Below are positions 1 through 12,600 of a DNA stretch of 64,000 bases, one piece after another. The position numbers and the translations under genes are program-made. The notes beneath the pieces were generated by a model. That model ran no database searches. It was not told the origin of the DNA and worked only from the letters and a program-made list of their open reading frames with translations. The stretch covers positions 21,601,713 through 21,665,712 of the forward strand of contig NC_092574.1 in assembly GCF_037975245.1 (NCBI RefSeq), in the 5' to 3' direction. Positions within the stretch are counted from its first letter, which is position 1, and the number at the start of each line of letters is the position of its first letter. The DNA is from Apostichopus japonicus (taxonomy: Eukaryota > Echinodermata > Holothuroidea > Aspidochirotida > Stichopodidae).

Positions 1-2137
1 AACAAAAATGGTCCTATGTGGTGAGACATATATTCCGTAGTGTAGGTAACCCGTATATACTAGTCTGATGCCATCTGATAATTAAAATAAAGTCTTAACG
101 ATTACTTCACTTTATAACTAACTCACAATACTATAGGGTATATGAAATTTGATGTATAACACTCAACAGTGCAAGATTTACATCTATAATAATAGCATTA
201 TGCAATGACTTGCGCAGGATTTTAAAACTGGGGGGGCGGCCTAATCCCAGAAAAAAAATATTGGAAGTCAAATTATGAATTCCTAGGCATATTTAGACTA
301 TAAATTAGGTCGATGGAAGAAGTTCTGAACTCAACGTTGTGCTAATGAGTGCAACAGAAGGGTGTACCCCAGTATAGTTGTGGTCTAATTCGTGGAAAAC
401 GCTTAATGCAAAAAACCACCTACTGAACCATTTACCCCAACTGACGATGGGAGGTGGGAGCCCCATCCCCGTTCCACCCCTCCCCCTTGCGCACCCAACT
501 GGCCACACCCCACCGTGGTTTCAGTACATGTCAATAACTTGTACAAGTACGTTGGAGACAAACAAAAGGCTGTAAACGAACTGCGCATCTATTTCAAAAA
601 GGTCCGTACTGTAGCTATTGGTGAACGTGTAAGTGGGTAAAGGTAAGAGGGCCTGACGGTTTAATCCTAGCAAGATCACAGTGAGTTCACCCATAAGGGG
701 ACAGCTAAGTTAATCACACAGATGGGACAGACAAGTTCACTTAAACAATGAACGAAGAATGTTTTAGGGTACCTCTTAAAAAGAAACTGTTGAAACTTCA
801 AGCTCCTCTATTATCCTGATACTTAAATGCACGGATAAAAGAATTTAAGCTGCCACGTGTAATCATTTATATTGACCTGAAGGTTTGCAATCTCTGACCA
901 AGTCACGTGATGCTGTAATACTTCCACAGAACTGGATATCCTTCAAGTGAACTGTATATAGATCAATGTATGATGGCAACTCTCACCATTGCGTTAACGA
1001 TAGAATCCCGCCTATAGGGGAATTGACCCCCTCTCCCCGTGCAAAGTACTGCCCCCCCCCAACCCATTCGTGCCACCGTCGTGTATACACAAATCTTCAC
1101 AAGTTACGGGACAATTGTATTGTGTCCGACCCTTAAATTGTTGGTACCCTCCTTGACAAGGGAAGTACCCCTCCATATCGTTTGTTGGTGCCCCTGTCCT
1201 CAGATTTTCTTGCTACTGACCTGACTATAGTAGGATACATCTATATAGTGATACATTCAAAACTAAACACAGCCTAATAAAAAGACAAATTCGTATAAAA
1301 GTGATATGTTGACTTAATTACCTGAACAAAATATAGCAAAGCAAAATAAATAACAACATGAGTTGCGAACGTTGTCAAGGACTTTTTACTGGTTGAATCC
1401 TCCCATTTGACTGTTGTCAGGTTAAATATATAATAAAAAAAAATATGTATATAGCCTATATATATCATTTACCGCGTCTGAAGTCTGAAGTACAACAAGG
1501 GTTTACTAATGCCTGGTATAAAGTCAGGATAATGTCACCAATAATAATAAACTGCCTTCAAGGAACGCTATCAAGAACATAATAGTTTCAATCGGTACTA
1601 TAGTTTCAATAAGCCGCCTAAACGTATTACTTGCTACTAACCTGGAAAGGAAAACTCAAGCTTTTTGTGATGCGTTGAATCGTAATAAAGTTCAGCCTGA
1701 TATGCGCCTTGAATGTTAAAACAGTAAGATCCGTTCACAAAATGAAGTAGTTCCCTAATGACCCTTCAAGTGTTAGAAACATATCACAGTCCAAGATAGT
1801 ACATACCGTAGTATTCTAAATTTGACCGCACGCTCCGAATGGGGTTTACCACAATTCTTCCTTGTGTGAACCCGATAACATAATGAATGGTGTAATGATC
1901 TGCCCCGGTGTGTGTACAACGATTCTTGAAAAGTTGTGATTCACAGTGTCTATACATGACCGAACTCAACTATTTACTTTTTGTAGGTCTAACAAGTTCG
2001 ACTCGATAACAAATAACCCTTAAGGTTTAATGTCTATATAAGCTAGCTAAACGAATCATAAAAAAAATAGCTTGACGCTTTGGGTATGTAAAGCCACTAA
2101 TCCTGTAGAAAGGACCGCCATTAATCTTCTTTAACGG
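1..2137. other. no gene seen
   Basis: I see no coding exon, tRNA or clear repeat unit here. The sequence is AT-rich with a few C- or G-runs (near 1050 and 230). The lower part, near 2025, carries TTTAAT, which reads ATTAAA on the minus strand and could be the poly(A) signal of the gene whose last exon starts at 2277. Confidence 0.5.
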
Positions 2138-2277
2138 TTATGGTTTCCCACCTTGACTATATAAGAGTACATCATATATCTGTGTGAGTGGTGGAATGCC
2201 AACATCCGCTATCATTTCTCGAAGTAGTGCTAGCTTTTCTGGGTTTTGTTTTTCTTTCTCTTTCTTTCGAATTAACT
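2138..2277 (-). CDS. terminal coding exon of an unidentified minus-strand gene
   Basis: On the minus strand an acceptor TTTTAG precedes AG TTA ATT CGA, and an open frame of 45 codons runs to TAA at 2138-2140. It begins with a basic, charged stretch (LIRKKEKEKQNPEK), then LALLREMIADVGIPPLTQIY, ending YSQGGKP. It starts with two bases, which fit the phase-1 donor of the exon at 3002-3104, giving an intron of 724 bases and the junction IIPAE-ELIRKK. I do not recognise the family. It may be the 3' end of the TEX26-like gene upstream or of a separate gene. A possible ATTAAA lies about 110 bases downstream. Confidence 0.6.
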
Positions 2278-2915
2278 CTAAAATGAGCCAGACGAAGGGG
2301 TATATTCCTAAACGCAATGTGTGATGTCAGGCTGAGGCGAATCATGCATGCATCTTTCGATGGAGGTGGGGGAGGGGTGGGGGACGGTTAATTAGGGTTT
2401 AGGACGACAGATAGCGTTATTTTGAAGAGGGGTGGGGTGGTAATTTCATGTCATATTTGAAGGGCGGACAGGAAAAATTGGTCAAAGAAAAAAGAAAAAA
2501 GTTACATTACCACAATGTCGAATAATCACTAGCTATATTTCAAGTAGTCCTTCCGCCCCTATACGGTACTTCTTCCATCTCAGTCTCATAAATTGAACCA
2601 ATTGTATCCAATATTATTTTAAACCGACTCTTAAAATATTAATTGCCCATACAGTCAGAAGAAGGTGCACCATTTCTTGCTTAAACCTGAAATAATACAA
2701 CAACGACAAAGTCATGCATGGTTGTCCCACCAACCGTGAAGATGACCTTCGAAAAGACGGTCCTTAACTTTACGATGGTGACGCTCCGTTGGAAACTTTC
2801 GGTTGTTATTGTTTGACCACTCTACCATGTTTCTCTTACTACTCTGCCGCCATGACCAAATAGAGCTTGGTTTAGTGGATGATAATTAGATTACCCAAAA
2901 TAATAGAAGGCTAGT

Positions 2916-2954
2916 TATGTATATGTATATATAAATATATATATATATATATAT
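2916..2954. repeat. (TA)n microsatellite
   Basis: An imperfect TA/TG/AA-interrupted run ending in about 10 pure TA units. It lies in the intron between the exons at 2138 and 3002. Confidence 0.9.
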
Positions 2955-3001
2955 ACTCACATAACACATAGTCCAATTAACAGTAAATGTGGGCTACTCA
3001 C

Positions 3002-3104
3002 CTTCCGCTGGAATTATGAACAACCCTGTTCTAGTATACCTTTCTGGAGCTCCAATCATTGGTATATAGTTCAATCCGATATCAATTGAGTCCGCAATAT
3101 TGTA
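3002..3104 (-). CDS. internal coding exon of an unidentified minus-strand gene
   Basis: The minus strand has a strong branch point (GACTAAC) 20-odd bases before AG, then TAC AAT ATT GCG, and a donor GAAG|GTGAGT. The open frame reads YNIADSIDIGLNYIPMIG followed by APERYTRTGLFIIPAE. It is 103 bases long, starts in phase 0 and ends in phase 1. The end phase matches the terminal exon at 2138-2277. The start phase does not match the exon at 6500-6652, which ends in phase 1, so at least one exon between them is missing from my model or this is a separate gene. Family unknown. Confidence 0.6.
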
Positions 3105-3490
3105 CTTGCCATGTATATAATGTTAGTCAATAGAAAGGCATCCTCTGCTATATAGTATTAACTGTGCTCCATAATAAATTTCATTGGCCGGATGAGGATT
3201 GTGTCAAGCATCTCGGCATAAAAAATATGAAGCATTCTGCAAAGGTCATTTAGTACACGACAAGGTATCCTCTGTCGGTTTGTGTCATTCTCAACGGAGG
3301 CCTGTTGACCCTTTACTCTTTCAAATGCTTGGTTATTTATTAACACAACAACCCAACCTACAACAAAATACTGATGGAAGCTGATTGAGCCGTAATAAAT
3401 CTTCTTTATTCTGCTCCTCATTCAGATACCAGAGCAATGCATGATCAGCAGAGATGATGATAACCATTACGATCGGGGAATATAATCAGC

Positions 3491-3558
3491 AAGCCTACAC
3501 GCTATCGGTATAATGACCAAACCTACACGCTATCGGTATAATGACCAAGCCTACACGC
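3491..3558. repeat. 28-bp tandem repeat, 2.4 copies
   Basis: The unit starts AAGCCTACACGC and ends GTATAATGACC. Two full copies differ at one base, followed by a partial third. Confidence 0.85.
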
Positions 3559-4534
3559 CCGTAACCGAAATATAACTATACACTATAGTCGTTTATCGGA
3601 CGGGCTTCTCCAAGATTGTCTTGACTAGTTGCGGACGAGATAGGATATCCTTCAGATAGGTAGAGCCGCGCTCTTGTGAACTGAGCGGCTTGTTCCTGAC
3701 AGTCCAAATCAGGGGAGGGGTGGGACGGTGTTTTAGTATTCATGTTGATGTTACTATACTGCGTGCGCCACGTTATGTTTGACCTTTCTTACCGAACGTA
3801 TAGTGCCCGACTCATGCCCACAAAAAAATTCGCCAATATTCCGCCCCTTGAAACTTTCCGGCTTGGAAGTACTAAGTACGAGCAGGCAATGCAAAACGTC
3901 CCACCCCCCCCCCCACCGCGTCCCCCACCCCACCCCATCTCCAACTGAACACAACGGAATAACAACAAAAGATACCCAGATACGTAACGAAATGCAAAAT
4001 CTAAAACAGGTATAGTGATGTATTTTTGGCTTCCTTCGTTTTCGTTGTTTAAAACTATAACTAAATAAATAAATAAAATAAATAAGATCGATCCAGGAAA
4101 ATATAGGCATTTGGCAACACAGTGACGTCATCACACTTCTACCACAACTGACAATTCTCACGTCTACAATAGTTATTAACCTCATGTCCAATGGTACCAC
4201 CTTTCAAGTATCCACAGGAACGGTTTCATCAAACGATCGGTATTTCCAAGGTCTCCGAGGAATCTCCGAGGTCTGGATTACTCACAGCGAGTAGGATTGG
4301 ATTCCACTAAGCTCAGAAAGTTATATAATGACCAGCGGGATTAATTAAGGACAGTAAGGGGCTACGCAAGGCAGTACAAACCAGAGGTTGTTACTTATGT
4401 AATTTATTTATTAGTTTTTGTCTATCGGATATAATCCATTCTCCTGGAAAGACCCGGGTATGGGGTCTGAAATACTTTAAAGGGGAAAACAAAGTGAATA
4501 TACAAAGACAAGTGATTAAATGGTATCGACATTT

Positions 4535-4605
4535 TCAGTAAAGGGCCGCCTTACGTTGCCTTGGTAACTTGACTGGGACATAACTGGTATTGGTGTGAGC
4601 TCGGA
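4535..4605 (-). CDS. possible terminal exon of the TEX26-like gene
   Basis: After an acceptor AACTTAG on the minus strand, the frame starts with two bases, as the phase-1 donor at 6500 requires. It reads RAHTNTSYVPVKLPRQ then RKAALY and stops. An AATAAA (minus strand, near 4403) lies about 130 bases downstream. The pyrimidine tract sits before an earlier CCAG whose use would break the frame, so the acceptor is doubtful. A donor-like CAAC|GTAAGG also occurs inside, so this could be internal. Confidence 0.3.
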
Positions 4606-6370
4606 CTAAGTTACTGGACGGTCGGTGGATGGGTTGGGGAGTGGCAAGGGGGGGGGGGTTCTGGACCTCATCAGGCATTCTTATGCCATGACAATATGTT
4701 ATCAAAATTCTCCGTAAAGCATAACAAAACATGAAAACTCTTTCTTGTCACAAGTATATTAATGTGAACTATAAGCAAACAATTTAGAAAAAGGACATTA
4801 TGTTGACACAAAGTTAGAACGAATAATGATGATAAATTCGACATGGAATGTAACAAATCAAAGACTCCCTCCCTCAGTTTTTTAAGAGTTGATGTTACTC
4901 ATTTCGTACTAATTAAGTGGGACCGGTCCATGAAGATATATGACTCATGCCTTTGCTGGCCCCAAGGTCCGGAGTAAAGGTTCTCGAGCGTTGACTTGTG
5001 GCAGATGACTTTGGCCTACGACACATTGATGATTTTGGGCGGGGGTTACCATGACTACCATGAAGCGGACCTGTCTTGGAGTGAACTTTATCGTTGCTAT
5101 GCTTGTTGGTCAGAGAACGGACAGCCTGTATCAGAAGATCTCGGTCTAAAGCGAAGACGAAAAAGAATGTGGTTTTTTAAGTAACTTATTAACGGATCCA
5201 CAATAAATAATTTGTAACACTTTATCGTTAAGTGGTATACGTATCGATCTATTCAGGGTTGATTTACAAGTGTTAGGCTAAGGTGATAAAAGACATCAAT
5301 ATGTGTCAAGGGTCAATATAATGATAGACTTTGAATATGAGTCGTTTCTATAACTAATCTATACTACAACGATGACGAAGATGGTCGGACTTTGACATCA
5401 GCTGAGCCAATTATGAGCTACATTATAATGAAAATATGAAATGCGGGAAGGAACAACTTTATGGTGAATATTCATGAAAATGCAAAATGCTGATTTTGAA
5501 AATATTGGGTATCTTACTATCTTCAATGAGATGATACACAAACATGTTTTGATTTTAGTTATTTTTATTGACATGTATATGTCAACATGTTTCACGCGAA
5601 AATTGGACTATGCACTGAGTTACTCTTTGTTTTAAGCTCGCTGTTATACCTCTAAGGTAACTTATAAACCCTGTCAATTAATTATCAATAACATCTTGTG
5701 TATATACGGCTTGTTGCGTATAACCTGCGCATAGACCTAATTTCGGCGAGCTCAGGTTGGAACTTTAATTGACTGAATTATTCATGCTTATATACGGACG
5801 ACTCCTTCTGATGATGATGATGACTAAAAGTCGTAAAATTAAGTTTATTGTGATATTTGTATCCTTAAAACGAAAACGTATAAATCCCCTGTCATGACTA
5901 ACAAGTAAACAGTGCCATTACTCATGACTATAAAATATGTGCCTTTATAGCAAATGTGAAAAGAGTTCGATACAAACAAAAAAAGTCCAGATAGTTTATC
6001 GGTGCCCAATCATAAAAATGGGGTTCACGTTGGCTAGAGACAATACAACAATATGTACTGCTGGACTTGCCAAAGTAATATTCTCCTTTTACGGTCTGTG
6101 CAGATTCAAGTTCTGCTAACTGAACGGTGTAGTGTGACTTATAGTGTAACCAGTGGATATGTTGACAATGGGGACATTAATGAGTGTGATAAGGCGCCGA
6201 ATAAGTTATGCTTCTCAATCTTCAAACGAACAGGAAGAAAGGTAAAGAAAGCATGGAACGAAAAGATTTGTTAATGTCCGCATTCTTTTTATTACCTTTA
6301 ATAACTTTATTTCCTAAGTCCCAAAAGGACGAAACCGGTCGCGAAGTGGTATTTTTTCCTCTTTATTAAT

Positions 6371-6375
6371 ATAAT

Positions 6376-6457
<82 letters not shown>

Positions 6458-6471
6458 TTATATATATAGCC
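6371..6471. repeat. (TA)n microsatellite
   Basis: About 100 bases of TA with rare A or C interruptions, just downstream of the exon at 6500-6652 on the minus strand. Confidence 0.95.
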
Positions 6472-6499
6472 TATATACCGTACTGTTATATATTGTTAC

Positions 6500-6652
6500 C
6501 TTTCTCGTCTGCTGAGCGTACATAATCTCCTAATTTCCCGGCGTCGAAAGCTGCCTGTAACTCTCGCATTTTTGGTTTCATTTGGTTATTGAAGAAATGA
6601 TCATAGGTGGTCAGTTTATGAAGATGCATCTGGTATCGAGATGTCGTTGGAA
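6500..6652 (-). CDS. TEX26-like gene, exon 6
   Basis: Acceptor CATTCAG|TTCCAACG and donor GAGAAAG|GTAACA. It reads PTTSRYQMHLHKLTTYDHFF and continues to YVRSADEK. It enters with two bases and leaves with one. The TTY and L-x-AAF positions are the best match to the TEX26 C-terminus. Confidence 0.75.
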
Positions 6653-9600
6653 CTGAATGAATGGAAATAATGAAACAGTGAGTGATAGAGTCAATGAATA
6701 CGAAATGGAAAAAATGGTACCGGTAACATTAATTTCTTAATGAATGTTCTTCCATTCATTGTTTTGATCTTACTTACGTTTTCATTCCTTTTGGGCATAT
6801 ATATATTCATGATGTCTCATGTGCCTTCCTACCTGGTATGTTGGTTCACTATACCTATAGGCTATATAGTCATCCACCCAACCTCTTGTTGAAAGGATCA
6901 TTGGAGCGGAGGGGGTGGGGGAGGGGGCAATGGTTTGTACATAAGGGTCAGGCAAGGCCCAGCGTGAAGGATCCATCGATATATAAGTCCTTGAATTCAA
7001 AAATTTCAGTCGAAAGGTCAGTTATAATAGCATATAATCCTTTACCCTATATGCAGCATGCAGATTCAATATTTTGTTGAATTTGAGCAGAATCTGATAG
7101 AATTTTACCTTAGGCTTCATATTCATTAGATAGACGCCATACTTATTTTATATGGTTCCAATTTAAGCATTATAATTTAACAGTGACTGACCAAACCTAT
7201 TTAATCATGCATTAAAGCCCACAAGTAAGCAGACGTTAATCCATTTAACGGAGCATCGTGAATATTCACTATATATCATTTTTTTTTTTTTGAAAACTTT
7301 CGCCATTTATGTATTGTGTACATACAAAAACAAACATCAAGCCCTTGAAACCAAACGGTGTTAATAATAATTTTTTTCTATATTTGGGAGGGGGAGAGGA
7401 GGGGGAGAGGAGGGGGAGAGGAGGGGGAGAGGAGGGGGAGGAGGGGAGAGAAGGGGAGGGGAGAGGAGGGGGAGAGGAGGGGAGAGGAGGGGAGAGGAAG
7501 GGAGAGGAGGGGAGAGGAGAGGAGGGGGAACGGTTTGAATATTGTATATACGTGCAGTATAAGTTTAATTGCTAAAGTGCAGTGATAATTTCGAACAGAA
7601 CATAAAAATACATTACATAATGTGGCTAAAACATCCATTTGACAGCATGTACTATACGTTCACAGACCATGACGTCATAGCCAGATTACCTCACCCATAT
7701 CTGTTTTTTCTTATCCTCTTTTGCAATAAAATATATTTGAATCCGGTGATAATGTCCGACGTTCGTCGTTGTCTGCTTTACCTGTAAGCCTTAAAACTCT
7801 CCAGATTGCCAATTTACTTAATATAATCGTAAATTTATCCTAATCCTCCCCTACAGATAAAGAATAGACGGCCTAAGATACAGTGTTTACCTTACAAGTT
7901 ATATAAACAGATGTTGTTCCTGAGGTGGGAGATATATATATATATTAGTGTCTTTATTTCCTTTATACGATCACAATCAGTGCAAGCTAAGTGAAATTTG
8001 AAAATTGTACCTCTCCCCTTTTTTGTTTGGAAATAAAAGATTTCATATGATATATATGTATATAAATTAGACCATTGGGATACACAGTATGAAAACAACA
8101 CTTTAAGGCGGCATTTGCAATTTATTGTTATTTCGTCACACTGGATCATTGTTAGGACTTCAGTATGGGTGCTATTTATAAAAGTCCCTTTGCAAAATAC
8201 ATATATCCTAGCAAGGAATTTAAATAACTATATAATAAGTGACATATATACATGTGTCCTAATTAAATTTACTCTTTGCACAACACTTATGGGAGACATA
8301 GCATAAAATAACACTTAGGGCGACATTGGCGATTTATTGTTATTTCGTCACACTGGACCATTGGTTAGATTTCAGTATGGTTCTATTCATAATAATACCT
8401 TTGCAAAATACATATATCCTAGCAAGGAATTTAACTAACTATATAATTAGTGACACATATACATGTCGCCCTAATTAAATTTACTCTTTTCACAAAACTT
8501 AGGGAGACATAACATAAAATATAACACATAGGGGGGCATTGGCGATTTAGTGTTATTTCGTCACACTGGACCATTGTTAGAACTTCAGTATGCGGGTGGG
8601 CATTGAAAAAGACCCCTTGTAAAATAAATATATATATATAGAGATGGCTCTTTAGATGCATGACCGAAGCGACTTCAACGATGACAGAAGAACAATGAAA
8701 ACTCATGTAGATCATAGTTCCTGGCGCGTTCCTTGTGTCCTAAATCGGCTTATGCAGAATGTAGAGCAATTAGGGGACAAGTGTCAGTATGCCTATATAT
8801 ATGTATGTGTATACACGCTACATCATCTAGTCTGCGAACGTATGGATAAGTGAGTTCCTCGTTGTCATCTCACCTATTCGATTTTGCTTTGCAGTTGTAA
8901 CGGAATGAAATCTTAGGTGGGACAAAAAGAAACTATATTTTCGATGGCACGCCGTTGATTTCATCTCTCCCAATAGTTCCATGAAATGTTGGAGAAAGCA
9001 GAATTTAGAAGTCACGATGCCGCGTTTATTCTGAGACATTATAGGTCAAGTAAGATACCCAAGGGAAACTAGAGAAATGTCCTTCACCTTTCTTGGTTGG
9101 TTGTATGGTATGTATACCTCACCTACAACAAGCTTATCGGTGGGTGGGTGGGTGTATTTCAAAGAACGGTTTTCTGAGCAACATGAGACTTCAGAGATTA
9201 AGGGTTCAGATTTTGCTCCAATTTTCGAAACATGTGATTTCAAATAATACGCAGTATGAATTGAAAAGGATGTTACGTTTACTCTTTACGTGAAAAAGAA
9301 TGAAATCGTTTTTGATGGTGTGAACTGCTTAGTGAAATAAAGTGATACGAGATCTCCGTAATATGCATACGTCCGCGTACTCGGGTACGGCTTTCTCCAT
9401 TCTGCATGTTGGAAGATTGTGAGCTATAGGGTCGTATATACGGAAAGAATTTAAAGAGGAAATGGCCCGGCTCTTTCTCTCAGGCTTGAAGTGAGTTCGT
9501 ACTAGGGACCATTTGTAAATCTTGTATTTATATACTAACAGACTAATGAAAGATTAAAGGCATTGAAGACTCGCCCCAAACCGCGTGCGGCCATCTGAAA

Positions 9601-12600
9601 AAGTTAGCTTTCTGTTGCATGCAAGTGACGTTTTGTTCGTGTCGCTACAAAATGCAGACAGTAATGAAACGTGATACCTTGTTATCTTTATATCTGGACC
9701 TGAGATGTACATCGCTGCTATGTACACTGTGCTGTGGGTATTGACCGTAGCTGCATGTATTGACTGTACACTAGTGTCTAACTAACGACGGTAGCAAGCT
9801 GTGTGTTCATTTTTGGGGGATCGATGGTGGTGTTTAACACTTCTGTTACACCTCATTCGAAACTAGGTCAAATTACCGGCATTAGACGTTTCTTTTTGCG
9901 CGAGTCTTCACGCCCTTTTTAAGTACTTGTGCTCCTGCTTAGAGCCTTGTACCCGTACTCAAACCAAAGGGAATTGTACTGTATACCGGTACTTATTCTA
10001 CATGGTGCACCCGTACCACATGTCTGGCTTCTCTTTAATTAAAAGCTCTGTTTCTTCCTATAGAACCATTGCTATAATCTAAAGAGTGCGCTCACCCGTA
10101 ATACCGTGTCAGACGAAAAGGTCAAGCAGGCTATACCAATCTCGGGCATACGTTACCGTATCTATTACCATGTACAATCCAACTGTGAATCTATAGATGT
10201 AAACGGCTCCGCGTGACAAAGAGAAACAGAGGGCGCTCGTTGTATAACAAAGAAACGGATTAAATTCAATCCGCGGGACTTGAATTCATAGACTATTACC
10301 ACACGCTTCAGAGATGGCAATGTATACGCAAATGTACCATTTATCCACTTTCTGGATTCTCGGCATGACGTAATAAAATTTAAAATTGCCTTCAAAGTTT
10401 CAGTAATTCTACGAAAGTGGGATTTGAAATTTGGACATTAATTAAACACGCACTAAGGGGGTCTATATGGTTTGTCAGGAAGTCATCTCTGAGACCATGG
10501 AGGTAAAAACAGTCTGTTTTACCTCCATGCTGAGACGAAGAAGGAAAAAAAAGATTGGTTGTAATATCATATTTACTGGTTGAATAACCAGATGGATCAA
10601 TGCACTTTACATACGTTACAAGGAAAGAGATATTTTTTCACCTTTTCTCCGAGAGTTATGACTGGTGGGAACTAAATCTCGTTTTATAGAGCGTCAATAA
10701 TATCAAATTCACAAGTTTTCTTTTTCAAGCGATAACCTCTTCAATTTTATTTTATTAACTTTTGAAGCAAAAGCGATATAAACCACTTAAAATGGACGTC
10801 GTTAAAGTTCACGGGTTCTCTCATGACAAAGGAAGTACTTTTGATCGTGTTTTATTGTAGTGACGTATACCTATGAGTCAGTGTAGAGTACAATGACTGT
10901 TGTGTCCAAGCACAGGCACTACGAAAACTAAAAATTCCGGTTTATGATAAGACTCGGCAATGGCGTAGGAAGGTCCTTTGAGTGGGGGGGGGCTGAAGAC
11001 TGATGGCCGGCCTGGGGGAGGGGTCTAAGGGGAGGGGGTGTCCCCCTCCCCTTTGGAATTTTTGGGCATTTCCAGGTGGCTTCAGATGCAATTTGGTGCA
11101 ATGTAGCACACTTCAACACCCACTCCATTTTGTAAATAATTTTGCATTTTCACCTGGCCTTAGATGCAATTTGGTGCTCCAAATGAGATTAATTTCTCAT
11201 TTGGAAATGAAAAAGGGGTTTTCTGACTTGCGAAGCGGGGGGGGGGGGGGCGGAATGATACTTCCGCAGTTCCGCCCCTCCATATTTTTCACTGGGGGGG
11301 GCTGGCGCCCCCAGCCCCCCCCGGTTCCTACGCCCTTGAGACTCGGTGAAGTTGAATGTAGAAAAAGGCATAACATACTATTTATACCGTAGGCCTATTT
11401 GTATTACGTCATCATGACGATGGGATGATCTTTTCCCTTTTAGACAAACGTAAAGTACTATGGTACTTATAAGTCACTGTGATTCACAGGGAAGTATATA
11501 TTTACTGTATACATTTCACGGGGGGGGGGGGGTAGATCGATTTCGAGACCGACTGGGACCGACTGCAGTCACTGGCTAAGTAAAGTTTCGAAATACAAGG
11601 AATCTATTTCAAAGGCCCGGTAGAGGGGTCCCGGAGGAAGCTTAAGTATTTGGCGATATTTCTTGTTCTTTCGTAGCGATTGTGAATTTCACTGGTGTGT
11701 TGATTACCCCTCCCCATCCCTCCTCACATACACACGCACCTCGTATTGGACGCACCTGGTGACACAATTTGTTATTACGTGATTGACGAGAAAAGCCTAT
11801 AGATAGAAGATGCAGCTGCGTTGCTCCATGGTTCGGACGTCATGAGGACACGGACAAAAACATGAATATGCATCAGGGGCGTCGGAGCCGGTACGGCAGG
11901 TCCGGCAAACGCCGGACCAATATTCACGGCGCAAAAAAAAAAAAAAAGTAGGACTAAGAAAAAAAATGGCTAAATATAAAAAACCCAAAATAAAACAAGC
12001 AAGTAGGCTAAATGTGACTACTCTGGCATGGCATGGGTCTTGTTTTCAAGCTCGGGAAGTGCCATTTCCTGCAATCTGGGAGGCATTTTTTCAAAATTTT
12101 CTCCATTACGCTACGCGCCAACCATGGTGGCGCGTAGCAAAGTTTGACCTACCAAACGTCCCCCGATATTTATGATAGATGGCCACACTCTGATCTGCCG
12201 TACCAATCCCAAATAGCTTCCGACGCCCCTGTGCATACATCATGAATAAGTCATATTGATAAAGACTCGCACATAAGTTAGAGCATAACTTACCTATTCC
12301 AGTGGTAGGTACATGTTTGGTTTTATTGCACCCAAATCGTGTGGTTGGACCGCTAAGTATATTCTGTTGCTTCGGATATTGATAAGAAAATCTCATGGAC
12401 GAATCTAAAGAGTAAGGTGTGTCCTCTTTAAAGTCACTATATTTATCAAAAGCTGACGTCATCTGAAAACCTTGAAAAATGACAAGCATAAAAAATAATG
12501 AATGAAAAATAAATGTCATCTAGTTACGAAAATGTTGTGAAGCGTTTAGTAAATAAATTAGTTTACAATAAACTGAACAGATTAATCAAATCTTCTATAG

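Noticed and set aside
3754-4200. 148-codon minus-strand open frame
   Set aside because: Pro/Gly runs come from a C-run, codon pattern is irregular, and no splice context or known motif is seen.
7309-7638. Open frames rich in RGEE or SPLLP
   Set aside because: Composition artefacts of the purine-rich minisatellite.
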